A DNA stretch of 64,000 nucleotides from Lacipirellula parvula. Its GTDB lineage: Bacteria > Planctomycetota > Planctomycetia > Pirellulales > Lacipirellulaceae. The number at the start of each line of letters is the position of its first letter. The first letter of the stretch is position 1. The DNA lies in assembly GCF_009177095.1 (NCBI RefSeq), contig NZ_AP021861.1:4942501-5006500 (forward strand). Reading direction: 5' to 3'. The translations under genes and the position numbers were made by a program. The notes below the pieces were generated by a model that did not search any database, was not told where the DNA came from, and saw nothing but the letters and a program-made list of their open reading frames with translations. This document shows, one piece after another, positions 43,184 through 53,207 of this stretch.

Positions 43184-43624
43184 CTACAGGGTTCGCTGCA
43201 TCCGCGAGTGGGTCACCGACCCGAAAATCGTTGGCCCGACGCCCACGACCTCGTACCCCAGCGAGCGGTAGAACCCCACCGCCTCGTCCCGGGCGTTGAG
43301 CACCGCGTAGGTCGCCCCCCGACCGCGAGCGATTTCCTCGAGCCGGCGGACAATCAGCCGCCCCAGCCCCAGGCCGCGCTGCGACTCGGCGACCGCCATG
43401 TACCGCACCTGGGCCTCTGCGGGGGTGTTGAGCTGGATCCGTCCCGCGGCGACCGCCTCCCCGGAATCGGTAAAAATGACGGCGTGCTCGGTCCCCGAGC
43501 CCTCGGCGTCGAGTTCGTCCCGTTCGCTCCCGCGAGGCTGGCCAAACGGATCGCGCAGCACCTGCCACCGCAACTCAAAGTAGCGGGCGAATTCGTCGGG
43601 AGTGCGGGGCGTCGTGACTTCCAT
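43184..43624 (-). CDS. GNAT-family acetyltransferase
   Basis: 146 residues with the GNAT acetyl-CoA motif QRGLGLGRLIVRRLEEIA, the preceding strand VRYMAVAE, and the final AVGFYRSLGYEVVG segment. The N-terminal FELRWQVLRDPFGQPRGSE is found in a subgroup of unknown substrate. It transfers acetyl groups to an amine, but the acceptor cannot be read. It stands alone, divergent from a small membrane protein gene 123 nt away. Confidence 0.85.
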   Translation of the reverse strand: MEVTTPRTPDEFARYFELRWQVLRDPFGQPRGSERDELDAEGSGTEHAVIFTDSGEAVAAGRIQLNTPAEAQVRYMAVAESQRGLGLGRLIVRRLEEIARGRGATYAVLNARDEAVGFYRSLGYEVVGVGPTIFGSVTHSRMQRTL

Positions 43625-43747
43625 GCGGCTTAATGCTTGGCAGGACTGAAGTTATGGAGATCGGGGAAAGCCCTAGTATGTTTCCCACCGGCGGTTCGCC
43701 AAGGGCCTCGATTGCCATTTCGGCTCGCCGCAGGTACCGTGCGACCC

Positions 43748-43924
43748 ATGCAACACCTTGCTCGACTCCTCCAACTCGCTGGGCTGACGATCCCGCCGCT
43801 GGCGATGGTGGCTCAGCTGATGAACCGCATTCGTGCGGGGCAGATGCTGCAGTTCCTTGTCGTAGCCGTTTGCCTGTTCAGCGCCGGGTACATCCTCCAG
43901 GTCTACGGCCCTCGTAAATCGTAG
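43748..43924 (+). CDS. 58-residue membrane protein, planctomycete type
   Basis: Starts MQHLARLLQLAGLTIPPLAM and holds a hydrophobic helix (MLQFLVVAVCLFSAGYILQ) before the basic end GPRKS. I recall short planctomycete proteins with this LQLAGLTIPPLAM phrase upstream of other genes. The start at 43748 is favoured because the longer in-frame version adds a basic stretch without a ribosome site. Function unknown. Confidence 0.6.
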   Translation: MQHLARLLQLAGLTIPPLAMVAQLMNRIRAGQMLQFLVVAVCLFSAGYILQVYGPRKS

Positions 43925-44250
43925 CGTTTCACGGCGTGACCGACGGCATCGCGCTCGTCAGCTCGCCTTGACCCTGTTTTTTTGTCGCTGTAAACTTTTT
44001 GCTGCGATAACGTTGCGCTGATTTTGCGCGCGTGGGCCGGACAACCGCTGTCGGCCCGCGGACGCAATTCTCATAGAATTCGTGATTCGGGCGATGGGGT
44101 CGCCCTCACTGCTTGCAACCCTTGCCAGGGCGTCGTTGCGAAGAGGCGGGTTGGATTTACCGACTCCCATCGCCGTGGAAACCCACTCGACGTTCTCGGC
44201 CGCCAAGGTTGCCGCACCGCCCAAGCCATTTCGAGCGTATTGAGTAGACG
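43925..44250. other. secA leader region with a strong hairpin
   Basis: No gene is seen in these 326 nt upstream of secA. A stem at 44031-44060 (CGTGGGCCG-AC with GT-CGGCCCGCG, loop AACCGCT, one bulged G) lies 190 nt before the secA start. In other bacteria secA can be under translational control, but no SecM-like peptide is evident here. A T7 tract at 43977-43983 may end the preceding small gene. Confidence 0.45.
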
Positions 44251-47200
44251 ATGGAAGTTCTGGAACGTATTTGGGAAATCATCGCTGGCTTCTTCAACGG
44301 CATCCTCGGCCGGTTTGAGCGCGGCATCACGGCGCTGTTCGGCTCGGCCAACGCCCGCGTCCTCCGTCGGCTGCAGCCGAAGGTTGATGCGATCAACGCG
44401 CTCGAAGCCAAGTATCAGGCGATGAACGATGAGCAACTGCGGAATCAAACCGCAGAGTTCCGCAAACGCCTCGACTCGGGCGAGTCGCTCGACGACTTGC
44501 TCGTCGAAGCGTTCGCCGTTTGCCGTGAAGGCGGCCGCCGGTTCCTCGGCATGCGCCATTACGACGTCCAGCTCATCGGCGGCATGATCCTCCACGAGGG
44601 AAACATCGCCGAAATGGTCACCGGCGAAGGCAAGACCCTCGTCGCGACGCTGCCGGCGTACCTCAACGCGATCAGCGGCAAGGGCGTCCATGTCGTCACG
44701 GTGAACGACTACCTCGCTCGCCGCGATATGGAATGGATGGCGCCGCTGTACACGGGCCTTGGTCTCACCGTTGGCAACATCCAAGGCGGCATGGAATCGG
44801 GCGAACGCCAAGTCTCCTACGCCTGCGACATCACCTACGGCACGAACAATGAGTTCGGCTTCGACTACCTCCGCGACAACATGCGGATCGCCGCCCGCGA
44901 CGACGACAAGTTCCCCAAGCGCGACCAGCAGGCGCAGGGCGTTCTCAACTTCGCGATCGTCGACGAAGTCGACAACATCCTCATCGACGAGGCCCGGACG
45001 CCGCTGATCATCTCCGGTCCGGCCCACGACGACGTCACGAAATACGCCAAGGCCGATAAGATCGCCCGCCAGCTGAAGGCCGAACTCCATTTCGAAGCGA
45101 AGGAAAAGGAACACAGCGTCCATCTGACTGATGCCGGCGTTCGCGAGGCGGAGAAGCTCGCCGGAGTCGAGAGCTTCTACACGGCCGGCAACATGCAGTG
45201 GCCGCATCTCATCGACAACGCGCTAAAGGCTCACTTCCTGTACAAGCGCGACGTGAATTACGTCGTCCAGGACGGCAAGGTGGTGATCGTCGACGAGTTC
45301 ACCGGCCGCCTCATGGAAGGCCGCCAGTGGAGCGACGGCCTGCACCAAGCCGTCGAAGCGAAGGAAGGCGTCCAGGTTAAGGCCGAGAACCAGACGCTCG
45401 CCACGATCACGCTGCAAAACTTCTTCAAGCTCTACAAGAAGGTCTCCGGCATGACCGGCACCGCGCTCACCGAAGCGGGTGAATTCTGGAAGATCTACCA
45501 GCTCGACGTCATCGGCGTTCCTACCAACCGCGGCATGCAGCGGATCGAACACGCCGACGTCATCTACCGCACCGAGAAAGAAAAGTTCGTCGCGCTGGCC
45601 GAAGAGATCGAGCGACTTAACCGTCACACAACTGTTCAGCTGAAGAACGGCGAGTTCTTCATCGGTAAGCTGAAGAGCGAAGACGAAGGCGCCGTGACGC
45701 TGGAACTCGACGAGACGCGTAAGATTGAGACGATCTCTCGCGATCGCATCGCCTCGATCCAGGCGCCCGGCCGGCCGATCCTCGTCGGCACCGTGTCGAT
45801 CGAGAAGAGCGAGCGGCTGTCGAGCCTCCTGAACAAGCGGGGCGTCAAGCACGAGGTGCTCAACGCGAAGCATCACAAGCGCGAAGCCGAAATCGTCGCG
45901 CAGGCCGGCCGCCTTGGCGCCGTCACCATCGCGACGAACATGGCCGGCCGCGGTACCGACATTATCCTCGGCGGTAACGCCGACACGATGGCTTGGGCTC
46001 AGCTGCAAGATAAGTATCCGACGCGACTTGAAGTTCCCCACGAAGAGTGGGAGCAACTCGTCACGTCGATCGAACGCCGCGAGAAGATGAAGGAAGAAGG
46101 AAAGTTCGTCAAAACGCTCGGCGGCCTGCACATCATTGGCACCGAGCGCCACGAATCGCGCCGCATCGACCTCCAGCTTCGCGGTCGTTGCGGTCGCCAA
46201 GGCGACCCCGGCAGCAGCCGCTTCTATCTCTCGCTTGAAGACGACCTGATGCGGATCTTCGCCGGCGAGTGGGTGAAGAACGTGCTCACCCGTCTCGGCA
46301 TGAAGGAAGGCGAAGCGATCGAGAGCCGCATGGTTTCGCGTCGCATCGAAGGCGCCCAGAAGAAGGTCGAAGAACGCAACTTTGAAATTCGCAAGAACCT
46401 CCTCGAGTACGACGAGGTAATGGACGAGCAGCGCAAACGCGTTTACGGCTATCGCCAGCGGATTCTCGACGGCGACAACAGCCGCGACCTGATCATGACG
46501 ATGATCAACGAGCAGGTCGACACGGCGATGACGACCTTCCTTGACGCCGATTATGGAGCTGAGTCGTTCGCCGCCGCTGCGAGCAATATGCTCACCGTCG
46601 AACTTCAGCCGCGCGATTACCGCCACGCATCGTTCGAAGACGCTTCGCGGACGGCGCTCGACGAAGCGACCCGCAAGGCAGAATCTCAAGTGCTGGACGC
46701 CATCGAAGAGAACCTGCCTGAAGAGTCGGAAGACGAACAAGACTGGAACTGGGTGGCGCTGGCTCATTGGTCGAACACTCGCTGGGGCACCAACTACCGC
46801 GACCGCGACCTGAAGAAGATCGGCCGCGACAAGCTCGACGAGCAACTGATCGAAGACGCGCACAAGGCGATCGACAAGGTCGACCTCAGCAGTGCGGCTC
46901 GCTATCTAGAGTCGGACTATGGCGTGAAAACAGCCTGTGCATGGCTGCACGACAAGTTCGGCATCGAGCTCGCGCCAGCTGAGATGAGCAAGCTCGACGC
47001 CCGCGAGTTCCGCAAGTTGGCCCTCGAGCGAGCGGCGGCCGCCTACGCCGAGCGCGAGTCGGAATTCCCGGTGCTCGCCGGTCTGTACCGCTTCTCCGGC
47101 CGCGCCGCCGGGCAGCAGCAAGGCTTCCAGCGCGAAGACTTGGTCGAGTGGGCGAAGCGCCGCTTCGGCGTTGAGCTGTCGCTCGAAGATCTGAAGAACA

Positions 47201-47940
47201 AGCAGCGCGACGAAATCCGCGAGGTGTTGCTCGTCCACAGCCGCGAGAACAACGTGCTGGCGACGAAGGTCGCGGCCGAAGCCCAGAAGAAGGTCGACGC
47301 TCTCTTCAGCGACGCCGGCGCTCAGGTCACGCTCGGCCAGGCCACGGGCAACAATGGCAAGCTGACCGACCTGGCGACGTGGCTTCGCGAGTCGTGCCAC
47401 TGCGACCTGACGCAAGACGAGCTCGCGAAGCTCGATCACGCCGAGGCCCGCCGTCGCGTTTCGCAGCTCGTCGAAGATCGCTACCGCCCCGAGATGCGCC
47501 GCCTCGAACGGACGCTGCTGCTGCAGATTCTCGACCAGGCGTGGAAGGAACATCTCCTCACGATGGACCACCTGCGTTCGAGCGTCGGCCTCCGCGGCTA
47601 CGCCCAGATCGACCCCAAGGTCGAGTACAAGCGCGAAGGCATGCGGTTGTTCGAGACGATGTGGAAGTCGATCAACGCCTACGTGACGGACCTCGTCTTC
47701 AAGATGGAGCAGCTCGACGAAAACTTCGTCGGCAGCACCTGGGTTGAGCCGAAGGCGATCAAAGAAGAGGCTCCGCCGTCGACGCCGATGATGGATCCCG
47801 ATCAGCAAGCCGCGATCGACGGTTCGCAATCGGGTGAGAAGCTTGAGCCGATCCGCAACATGGACGAGAAGACGCCCCGCAACGCGCCGTGCCCCTGCGG
47901 CAGCGGGAAGAAGTACAAGAATTGCCACGGTGCGAACTAG
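44251..47940 (+). CDS. secA: Preprotein translocase ATPase SecA, enlarged
   Basis: 1229 residues; typical SecA has 800-900. Present are Walker A ([16 protein letters not shown]), the [19 protein letters not shown] box, the preprotein cross-linking domain, SGMTGTA, the second ATPase domain with [14 protein letters not shown], the scaffold helix, and the zinc-binding C-terminus [14 protein letters not shown] (SecB-type). Two insertions stand out. Residues about 457-505 carry a small beta-barrel-like segment ([14 protein letters not shown] ... SRDRIASIQ), and residues about 830-1085 hold four ungapped repeats anchored on Trp840, Trp898, Trp967 and Trp1044. It drives secreted proteins through SecYEG. 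The ribosome site is weak. Confidence 0.97.
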   Translation: MEVLERIWEIIAGFFNGILGRFERGITALFGSANARVLRRLQPKVDAINALEAKYQAMNDEQLRNQTAEFRKRLDSGESLDDLLVEAFAVCREGGRRFLGMRHYDVQLIGGMILHEGNIAEMVTGEGKTLVATLPAYLNAISGKGVHVVTVNDYLARRDMEWMAPLYTGLGLTVGNIQGGMESGERQVSYACDITYGTNNEFGFDYLRDNMRIAARDDDKFPKRDQQAQGVLNFAIVDEVDNILIDEARTPLIISGPAHDDVTKYAKADKIARQLKAELHFEAKEKEHSVHLTDAGVREAEKLAGVESFYTAGNMQWPHLIDNALKAHFLYKRDVNYVVQDGKVVIVDEFTGRLMEGRQWSDGLHQAVEAKEGVQVKAENQTLATITLQNFFKLYKKVSGMTGTALTEAGEFWKIYQLDVIGVPTNRGMQRIEHADVIYRTEKEKFVALAEEIERLNRHTTVQLKNGEFFIGKLKSEDEGAVTLELDETRKIETISRDRIASIQAPGRPILVGTVSIEKSERLSSLLNKRGVKHEVLNAKHHKREAEIVAQAGRLGAVTIATNMAGRGTDIILGGNADTMAWAQLQDKYPTRLEVPHEEWEQLVTSIERREKMKEEGKFVKTLGGLHIIGTERHESRRIDLQLRGRCGRQGDPGSSRFYLSLEDDLMRIFAGEWVKNVLTRLGMKEGEAIESRMVSRRIEGAQKKVEERNFEIRKNLLEYDEVMDEQRKRVYGYRQRILDGDNSRDLIMTMINEQVDTAMTTFLDADYGAESFAAAASNMLTVELQPRDYRHASFEDASRTALDEATRKAESQVLDAIEENLPEESEDEQDWNWVALAHWSNTRWGTNYRDRDLKKIGRDKLDEQLIEDAHKAIDKVDLSSAARYLESDYGVKTACAWLHDKFGIELAPAEMSKLDAREFRKLALERAAAAYAERESEFPVLAGLYRFSGRAAGQQQGFQREDLVEWAKRRFGVELSLEDLKNKQRDEIREVLLVHSRENNVLATKVAAEAQKKVDALFSDAGAQVTLGQATGNNGKLTDLATWLRESCHCDLTQDELAKLDHAEARRRVSQLVEDRYRPEMRRLERTLLLQILDQAWKEHLLTMDHLRSSVGLRGYAQIDPKVEYKREGMRLFETMWKSINAYVTDLVFKMEQLDENFVGSTWVEPKAIKEEAPPSTPMMDPDQQAAIDGSQSGEKLEPIRNMDEKTPRNAPCPCGSGKKYKNCHGAN

Positions 47941-47993
47941 TTAGTTTGCAGTCAGCGAAAACTTGATTGAGCAACGGTCGGGAAAGGATTCCC

Positions 47994-49313
47994 ATGTCGC
48001 GACTCGCCGGTTGGGCGCTCAACGCCCTCTATTTACTGCTATTTGCCGTCGCGTCGCCGTGGATCGTTTGGTCGGCGGTGCGGCATGGTAAGCACCGCGA
48101 GGGATTTGGCTGCAAGTTTCTCGGGCTGACGCCGCGACGGGCTGGTGAACGTTCCTGCGCGTGGCTCCACGCCGTGAGCGTTGGCGAGGTCAATCTGCTG
48201 GCGACGACGATCGCCGAGCTCGCTCGCCAGCGGCCCGACTGGGAGATCGTGGTCTCGACGACCACCAAGACGGGCTACGACCTAGCGTGCAAGAAGTACG
48301 CCGCTCACACGGTCTTCTACTGCCCGCTCGATTTCACCTGGTCGACCGCGGCGGCGATGCGTCGCATGCGGCCGACGCTGCTAGTGCTTGCGGAGCTTGA
48401 GCTCTGGCCGAACCTCGTTGCGGCCGCCAAACGGCATGGCGCTCGGGTGGCGATCATCAACGGCCGGCTGAGCGATAAGAGCTTCCGCGGCTACCGTCGC
48501 ATTCGGGCGCTCGTCGCCCCCAGCTTGCAACGCCTCGACCTGGTCGCTGCTCAGAACGAAGAAACGGCTGAGCGATTTCGGCAACTTGGCGCCCGTCGCG
48601 AGACTGTCCACTCGACTGGTTCGCTCAAGTTCGACGGCGCCCAAACGAGCCGCGACAATCCGAAGACGGTCGCCCTGCAACAGCTCGCCGGTCTCGACGC
48701 GAGCCACATCGTGTTCCTCGCCGGGAGCACGCAAGATCCCGAGGAGCAGTATGCCCTCGATATCTTTAAGCAACTCGCGCCGGCTCACCCTGGGCTGCGG
48801 CTGATCTTGGTTCCGCGTCACCCGCAGCGATTCGATGAAGTGGCCGCACTGCTCAGTTCGAGCGGCGTCGAGTGGATCCGGCGGAGCCACTTGTACGCCG
48901 ATAGCGGGCAGCGATGGCGGGTCTTGCTCGTCGACACCATCGGCGAACTCGGCGCCTGGTGGGGCACGGCTGCGGTTGGCTTCGTCGGCGGCAGCTTTGG
49001 CAGCCGCGGTGGGCAGAACATGCTCGAACCGGCCGCTTACGGCGTCGCAACCTGCTTCGGTCCGAACACCTGGAACTTCCGCGACATCGTCGCCCAACTC
49101 CTCGCCGCCGAAGGGGCTGAAGTCGTTCGCAGCGAGGCGGAGCTTGCCACGTTTGTTACGAACGCCATCGAATCGCCTCCCGCGGCGATCGCGTTAGGTA
49201 AACGGGCTCAGCGGCTGGTTCTCAGCCAGCAAGGGGCGACGCGACGGACGGTGGAACTTCTCTGCAAGCTCGACGAAGCCCAAGCCTCGTCGCAAGCGAG
49301 GAATGCCGCTTAG
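47994..49313 (+). CDS. waaA: 3-deoxy-D-manno-octulosonic-acid transferase
   Basis: 439 residues. An N-terminal membrane anchor (LNALYLLLFAVASPWIVW) is followed by the GT-B glycosyltransferase. LHAVSVGEVN carries the conserved catalytic Glu, then STTTKTGYDLA, LAELELWPNL, AGSTQDPEEQ, RLILVPRHPQRFDEV and the nucleotide-sugar site GGSFGSRGGQNMLEPAAYG. It adds Kdo to lipid A precursors, which implies an outer membrane with lipopolysaccharide. The ATG at 47994 has AAGGA 6 nt upstream. It lies 54 nt after secA and may share its transcript. Confidence 0.93.
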   Translation: MSRLAGWALNALYLLLFAVASPWIVWSAVRHGKHREGFGCKFLGLTPRRAGERSCAWLHAVSVGEVNLLATTIAELARQRPDWEIVVSTTTKTGYDLACKKYAAHTVFYCPLDFTWSTAAAMRRMRPTLLVLAELELWPNLVAAAKRHGARVAIINGRLSDKSFRGYRRIRALVAPSLQRLDLVAAQNEETAERFRQLGARRETVHSTGSLKFDGAQTSRDNPKTVALQQLAGLDASHIVFLAGSTQDPEEQYALDIFKQLAPAHPGLRLILVPRHPQRFDEVAALLSSSGVEWIRRSHLYADSGQRWRVLLVDTIGELGAWWGTAAVGFVGGSFGSRGGQNMLEPAAYGVATCFGPNTWNFRDIVAQLLAAEGAEVVRSEAELATFVTNAIESPPAAIALGKRAQRLVLSQQGATRRTVELLCKLDEAQASSQARNAA

Positions 49314-49325
49314 AACGACAATCAA

Positions 49326-49431
49326 CCCTCTGATTCCCTCTCCTTAATGGTGAGGGTTGAGTAGGGGTGATCGAAGCTTGGTACCAGGGCTCTCCCCCCT
49401 CCCCAGCCCTCCCCTCAAGGGGGAGGGAGCC
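49326..49431. repeat. G/C-rich inverted repeat, copy 1 of a pair
   Basis: The 52-nt core at 49380-49431 (GGTACCAGGGCTCT ... GGGAGGGAGCC) is the reverse complement of 56529-56580 with one difference. The left part (CCCTCTCCTTAATGGTGAGGG) matches the outer part of the other copy less well. It lies between convergent waaA and glyS and may help end both. Confidence 0.8.
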
Positions 49432-49457
49432 GCAAAATTCAGAGAGAGCGCTCGCCT

Positions 49458-51086
49458 CTACATCACCCGCTTCGAGATCTCTTCAACCACCTCGTCCACC
49501 TTCACGCGCCACTGCTCCAGCGTGTCGCGGTCGCGGATCGTGACGGTGCCGTCAGTCAGCGTTTGGCCGTCGACGGTGATGCAGTAGGGCGTGCCCGCTT
49601 CGTCCTGGCGGCGGTAGCGGCGGCCGACGGCGCCCTTTTCGTCGTAAAACGCCGAGAACTTCGCCTTCAGCTTGCGGTAGATATCCTGGGCGATCTCGGG
49701 CATGCCATCCTTCTTCACGAGCGGGAAGACGGCCGCCTTGATCGGGGCGATCCGCGGGTGGAACCGCATCACGACGCGGGTTTGCAACTCGCCGTTTTCG
49801 TCGGGCTGTTGATCCTCGTAATAGGCTTCGCACAAGAAGGCCAGCGTCGCCCGGTCGGCTCCGCTGGAGGGCTCGATCACGTGCGGGACGAACTTCTCGT
49901 TCGTCACTTCGTCGCGATAGGTGAGATCGCGGCCGCTGCCGCGGTGCTTCGGCCGCAGCTTGTCGGGCTTGCCCTCGACGGGAACCATCTCGACTTCGAG
50001 ACAGCCCTCGGCATTCTTGACGAGCTTGCCTTCCATGTGGCTGCGGAGGTCGAAATCGCCGCGGTGGGCGATGCCCTCGAGCTCGCCAAATTCGCCCTCC
50101 GGCAGGAAGGGGAACGCGTATTCGATGTCAGCGGTGCCGACCGAGTAGTGGCTCAGTTCGTCGGCCGCGTGCTCTCGCATGACGAGCCGTTCGCCGGCGA
50201 GGCCGAGGTCGGTGTACCACTTCATGCGGCGGTCGCGCCAGTACTCGTACCACTTGCGCGAATCCTTCGGGTTGCAGAAGAACTCGATTTCCATCTGCTC
50301 GAACTCGCGGCTGCGGAAGGTGAAGTTCCGCGGCGTGATTTCGTTGCGGAAGCTTTTGCCAATCTGGGCGATGCCGAACGGCACCTTGACGCGGGTGCTG
50401 TCGAGGACGTTCTTAAAATTGACGAAAATGCCTTGGGCCGTCTCGGGACGGAGGAACGCGGCGTCTTCTTCGGTGCCCATCGCGCCGACGATGGTCTTGA
50501 ACATCAGGTTGAATTCACGGGGCTCGGTGAGCGTGCCGATTTCCTTCGCTTCAGGGGCGAAGACGCTGGCGAGGTCGTCGACCTTATCGAGCGACATCGA
50601 GGCGCCTTCCCACTCGAGGCTCTCGGCGTCTTTGCCGCGGAGGTTGAACGCCTTCAAGGCCCGCTTCTCAAGATCTTCGGCTTCTTGCTCCGCCTCAGCG
50701 AGCGTCGTGACGAAGATCCGCTTGCCTTTCGCCGTGACCCAGCGGCCGCGCAGTTGGTCGAAGCGATAGCGCTTCTTCGTCTCCTTGCAGTCGACCATCA
50801 TGTCGCAGAACAGGTCGTAGTGGCCGGAGACCTTCCAAACCTGCGGGTGCATGATGATCGTGCAATCGAGGCCGGTCATTTCGTAGGCCTCGGGGGCGCC
50901 GGCGGGGACGCCCAGCTCGTCGTGGCCGCGGACCATGTCCTGCCACCACGCTTCCTTGATGTTCCGCTTCAGCTCAACGCCGAGGGGACCGTAGTCCCAA
51001 AAGCCGTTGAGGCCGCCGTAGATTTCGCTCGATTGAAAGAGAAATCCGCGGCGTTTGCAGAGCGAGACGAGCTTGTCCATGTCCAT
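49458..51086 (-). CDS. glyS: Glycyl-tRNA synthetase, single-chain type
   Basis: 542 residues of the class II, archaeal/eukaryal-like alpha2 enzyme. It shows KRRGFLFQSSEIYGGLNGFW, DYGPLGVELKRNIKEAWW, FLRPETAQGIFVNFKNVL, the motif 2 loop IAQIGKSFRNEITPRNF, the motif 3 region IEPSSGADRATLAFLC, and the anticodon-binding domain with MRFHPRIAPIKAAVFPLVKK. It charges tRNA-Gly. A two-residue shorter start (51080) is equally possible. A repeat of the CGCAAAGG family lies directly upstream, at 51116. Confidence 0.95.
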   Translation of the reverse strand: MDMDKLVSLCKRRGFLFQSSEIYGGLNGFWDYGPLGVELKRNIKEAWWQDMVRGHDELGVPAGAPEAYEMTGLDCTIIMHPQVWKVSGHYDLFCDMMVDCKETKKRYRFDQLRGRWVTAKGKRIFVTTLAEAEQEAEDLEKRALKAFNLRGKDAESLEWEGASMSLDKVDDLASVFAPEAKEIGTLTEPREFNLMFKTIVGAMGTEEDAAFLRPETAQGIFVNFKNVLDSTRVKVPFGIAQIGKSFRNEITPRNFTFRSREFEQMEIEFFCNPKDSRKWYEYWRDRRMKWYTDLGLAGERLVMREHAADELSHYSVGTADIEYAFPFLPEGEFGELEGIAHRGDFDLRSHMEGKLVKNAEGCLEVEMVPVEGKPDKLRPKHRGSGRDLTYRDEVTNEKFVPHVIEPSSGADRATLAFLCEAYYEDQQPDENGELQTRVVMRFHPRIAPIKAAVFPLVKKDGMPEIAQDIYRKLKAKFSAFYDEKGAVGRRYRRQDEAGTPYCITVDGQTLTDGTVTIRDRDTLEQWRVKVDEVVEEISKRVM

Positions 51087-51115
51087 CGCGAGACTCTTGT
51101 TTTCTTATGAGAGTG

Positions 51116-51197
51116 TTTCACGCAAAGGCGCGAAGGCGCAAAGGAAAATACAAGTTTAGGTTTGTATTCTTTGCGCCTTCGCGCCTTTGCGAGAGAT
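51116..51197. repeat. CGCAAAGGCGCGAAGG-type inverted repeat, copy 1 of 3
   Basis: Arms CACGCAAAGGCGCGAAGGCG and its complement enclose an asymmetric loop (GGAAAATACAAGTTTAGGTTTGTATT). The loop is homologous to the copies at 55247 (same orientation) and 54114 (opposite). It lies in the leader of glyS and behind comB. Confidence 0.85.
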
Positions 51198-51245
51198 TTT
51201 TCTTCGATAAAGCCCGCCATTGTAGCTGGGCGTTTGGAGGGCCGT

Positions 51246-52010
51246 CTACGCCGGGCGGATTTCGCCGGTAGTGTGGTTGAGTTCGGGGACGATTGGCAGG
51301 ATGTCGAGTTCCGCGCAGGCGGGGAGGTCGATGCCGTGGCCAATGGCGAGGAGGTTGCTGCCGCCCGGGGTTTGCTCCATGGCGACGGCGAACTGGTCAG
51401 AGGGCGTGCGGCCGGTGCCGGCGGCAAGGGCGAGGAGCGACCGCCATTGGTCGAGGGCGCTTTGGGCTTCGGCGTTCAGCTCCCAGCCGACGGCGTTGGC
51501 GGGGCCGAGGAGAGGGTCGACGATCGCGCCGGCAGCGAGGATGTCTTCGCCGGTGATGGCGCCGTCGGTGCCGGCGCAGAGGATATCGACCCGCGGCTCG
51601 GCGGCCACGGCGTCGGCAATGACTTGGCGGTTCAGGGCGCAGCCAACCAGCGTGCGGCGGGCCAAGCGGGCGTGGTCGAGGGCTCGCGTGCCATTGGTGG
51701 TGGTGAACAGCAGCGGCCGGCCAGCGACGGCGACGGGACTGTACTCCAGCGGCGAGTTGCCGAGGTCGAAGCCTTCGATGATCCGGCCGTGGCGTTCGCC
51801 GCCGAGGACGATGGCGGCGCGGTCGAATTGCTCGGCGGCGCGGCGGGCGTCCTCGATTTCGAGGAATGGCATCACGCAGGTCGCCCCCGAAGCGAGGGCC
51901 TGGCAGATCGTCGACGAGGCCCGCAGCAGGTCGATGACGATCACGACGCTGCCGGCCAACTCTTCGGCCGTGACGTGGGCGGGGAGGAAGTGGACGTGGA
52001 GCTTGGGCAT
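51246..52010 (-). CDS. comB: 2-phosphosulfolactate phosphatase
   Basis: 254 residues of the ComB family: VVIVIDLLRASSTICQALA, VLGGERHGRIIEGFDLGNSP, FTTTNGTRALDHA and a C-terminal DILCAGTDGAITGEDILAA. The enzyme removes phosphate from 2-phosphosulfolactate, the second step of sulfolactate and coenzyme M formation in methanogens. In bacteria it is linked to sulfolactate or unknown sulfonate metabolism. ComA, ComC or sulfonate genes are not nearby, so the bacterial role is uncertain. It sits between repeats on both sides. Confidence 0.85.
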   Translation of the reverse strand: MPKLHVHFLPAHVTAEELAGSVVIVIDLLRASSTICQALASGATCVMPFLEIEDARRAAEQFDRAAIVLGGERHGRIIEGFDLGNSPLEYSPVAVAGRPLLFTTTNGTRALDHARLARRTLVGCALNRQVIADAVAAEPRVDILCAGTDGAITGEDILAAGAIVDPLLGPANAVGWELNAEAQSALDQWRSLLALAAGTGRTPSDQFAVAMEQTPGGSNLLAIGHGIDLPACAELDILPIVPELNHTTGEIRPA

Positions 52011-52038
52011 CGGTGATCGGTCGTTTTAAATTTCTTGA

Positions 52039-52114
52039 GGTGCCACTGGCGTGTCGCCAGTGCAGAAGTGGGAACTCGCTCGGCACTTCACACTGGCGAC
52101 ACGCCAGTGGCACC
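52039..52114. repeat. Perfect 24-bp inverted repeat (GTGCCACTGGCG type)
   Basis: GGTGCCACTGGCGTGTCGCC-AGTG at 52039-52062 is exactly complementary to 52091-52114. Each arm itself holds a CACTGGCG...CGCCAGTG palindrome. It lies in the 446-nt gap 52011-52456 between divergent comB and menG. Confidence 0.85.
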
Positions 52115-52231
52115 CTGAAGGCAGAATTTGAGCGGCTAGCGAGGGGGACATTCTACTGCGATACTGGCGATCTCCCCACCTCCCAAGCAGCTCGACTTAG
52201 CCAGTCGGGCAGGGGACTGAATGCGGGGAGA

Positions 52232-52385
52232 TTTAACCACGAAACACACGAAAGAAACGAAAAGAGAATTGAAGCCACCGGCTCCGCCGGTGGACGGAGT
52301 GGTTTGGAGAATCTAATGCGATTCGTCCACCGGCGGAGCCGGTGGCTTTTATTGTTTCGTTCCTTTCGTGTGTTTCGTGGTTAAA
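52232..52385. repeat. Nested inverted repeat upstream of menG
   Basis: The outer arms TTTAACCACGAAACACACGA... (52232-52262) and ...TCGTGTGTTTCGTGGTTAAA (to 52385) enclose inner arms GAAGCCACCGGCTCCGCCGG (from 52271) and its complement (to 52349). The whole block could fold into one 150-nt stem. The remaining gap up to 52456 shows no other feature. Confidence 0.85.
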
Positions 52386-52456
52386 AACGATCCCGCACAG
52401 CGGTTCACCTACTGCAACGTCAGCCATCATTGAATTTGCCGCGAAGGCCTGATTGT

Positions 52457-53170
52457 ATGACCGTCGACAAATCTGGCCCGCGCGTTCGTCGGATGTTTGG
52501 CGAGATCGCCGGCAAGTACGACTTTTTGAATCATCTGCTGTCGCTGAACATCGACCGCTACTGGCGATGGCGGACGGTGCGGACGGTAGCGCCGAAGAGC
52601 GGCGATCGGATTCTCGACGTCTGCACTGGTACCGGCGACCTCGCCCTGGCCTACCACAAAGCGACCAAGGGGGAGGCAGAGATCGTTGGCGCCGACTTCT
52701 GCCACGAGATGCTCGCCATCGGCCATCAGAAGGGGATGAAGGCGCGGGCCGGCGATCGGCTGACATTTATCGAGGCCGATACTCAGTCGCTGCCGTTTCC
52801 GAGCGACCGCTTCAACATCGTCACCGTGGCCTTTGGGCTGCGGAACGTCGCCGACACGGATGCCGGGCTGGCCGAGATGACCCGCGTCTGTTCGCCCGGC
52901 GGGCATGTGGCGGTGCTGGAGTTTTCCTCGCCCGAATGGCAGCCGTTCAAGGGGATTTACAGCTGGTACTTCCGCAACGTGTTACCGCGGATTGGGCAGA
53001 TGCTCGCCCGGAATGCGGAGAGCGCCTACAGCTACCTACCGGAGAGCGTCGGCGAGTTTCCCCAGGGAGAGGCCCTGGCCGAGCGGATGCGGCGGGTGGG
53101 GCTGACCGAGGTGAGCTATCGGCCGCTTACACTGGGGGTGGCGACGCTTTATGTTGGGAAGAAGCCGTAG
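52457..53170 (+). CDS. menG: Demethylmenaquinone methyltransferase (UbiE/MenG)
   Basis: 237 residues. [38 protein letters not shown] (SAM site), [30 protein letters not shown] and [19 protein letters not shown] are UbiE/MenG signatures. It methylates demethylmenaquinone in the last step of menaquinone synthesis. MqnE and UbiX- and UbiA-like genes follow on the same strand, so menaquinone rather than ubiquinone is the product. The ATG at 52457 matches the family N-terminus; an in-frame TTG at 52430 is weaker. Confidence 0.93.
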   Translation: MTVDKSGPRVRRMFGEIAGKYDFLNHLLSLNIDRYWRWRTVRTVAPKSGDRILDVCTGTGDLALAYHKATKGEAEIVGADFCHEMLAIGHQKGMKARAGDRLTFIEADTQSLPFPSDRFNIVTVAFGLRNVADTDAGLAEMTRVCSPGGHVAVLEFSSPEWQPFKGIYSWYFRNVLPRIGQMLARNAESAYSYLPESVGEFPQGEALAERMRRVGLTEVSYRPLTLGVATLYVGKKP

Positions 53171-53207
53171 CCGCGGGGCAACGCCCCCGCCGGAGCGGCG
53201 AGCAAGA

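Noticed and set aside
45223-46863. Minus-strand open frame opposite secA
   Set aside because: Hydrophobic/basic mirror of SecA codons without motifs or ribosome site.
49563-51110. Plus-strand open frame opposite glyS
   Set aside because: Shadow of the glycyl-tRNA synthetase; composition typical of antisense GC-rich frames.
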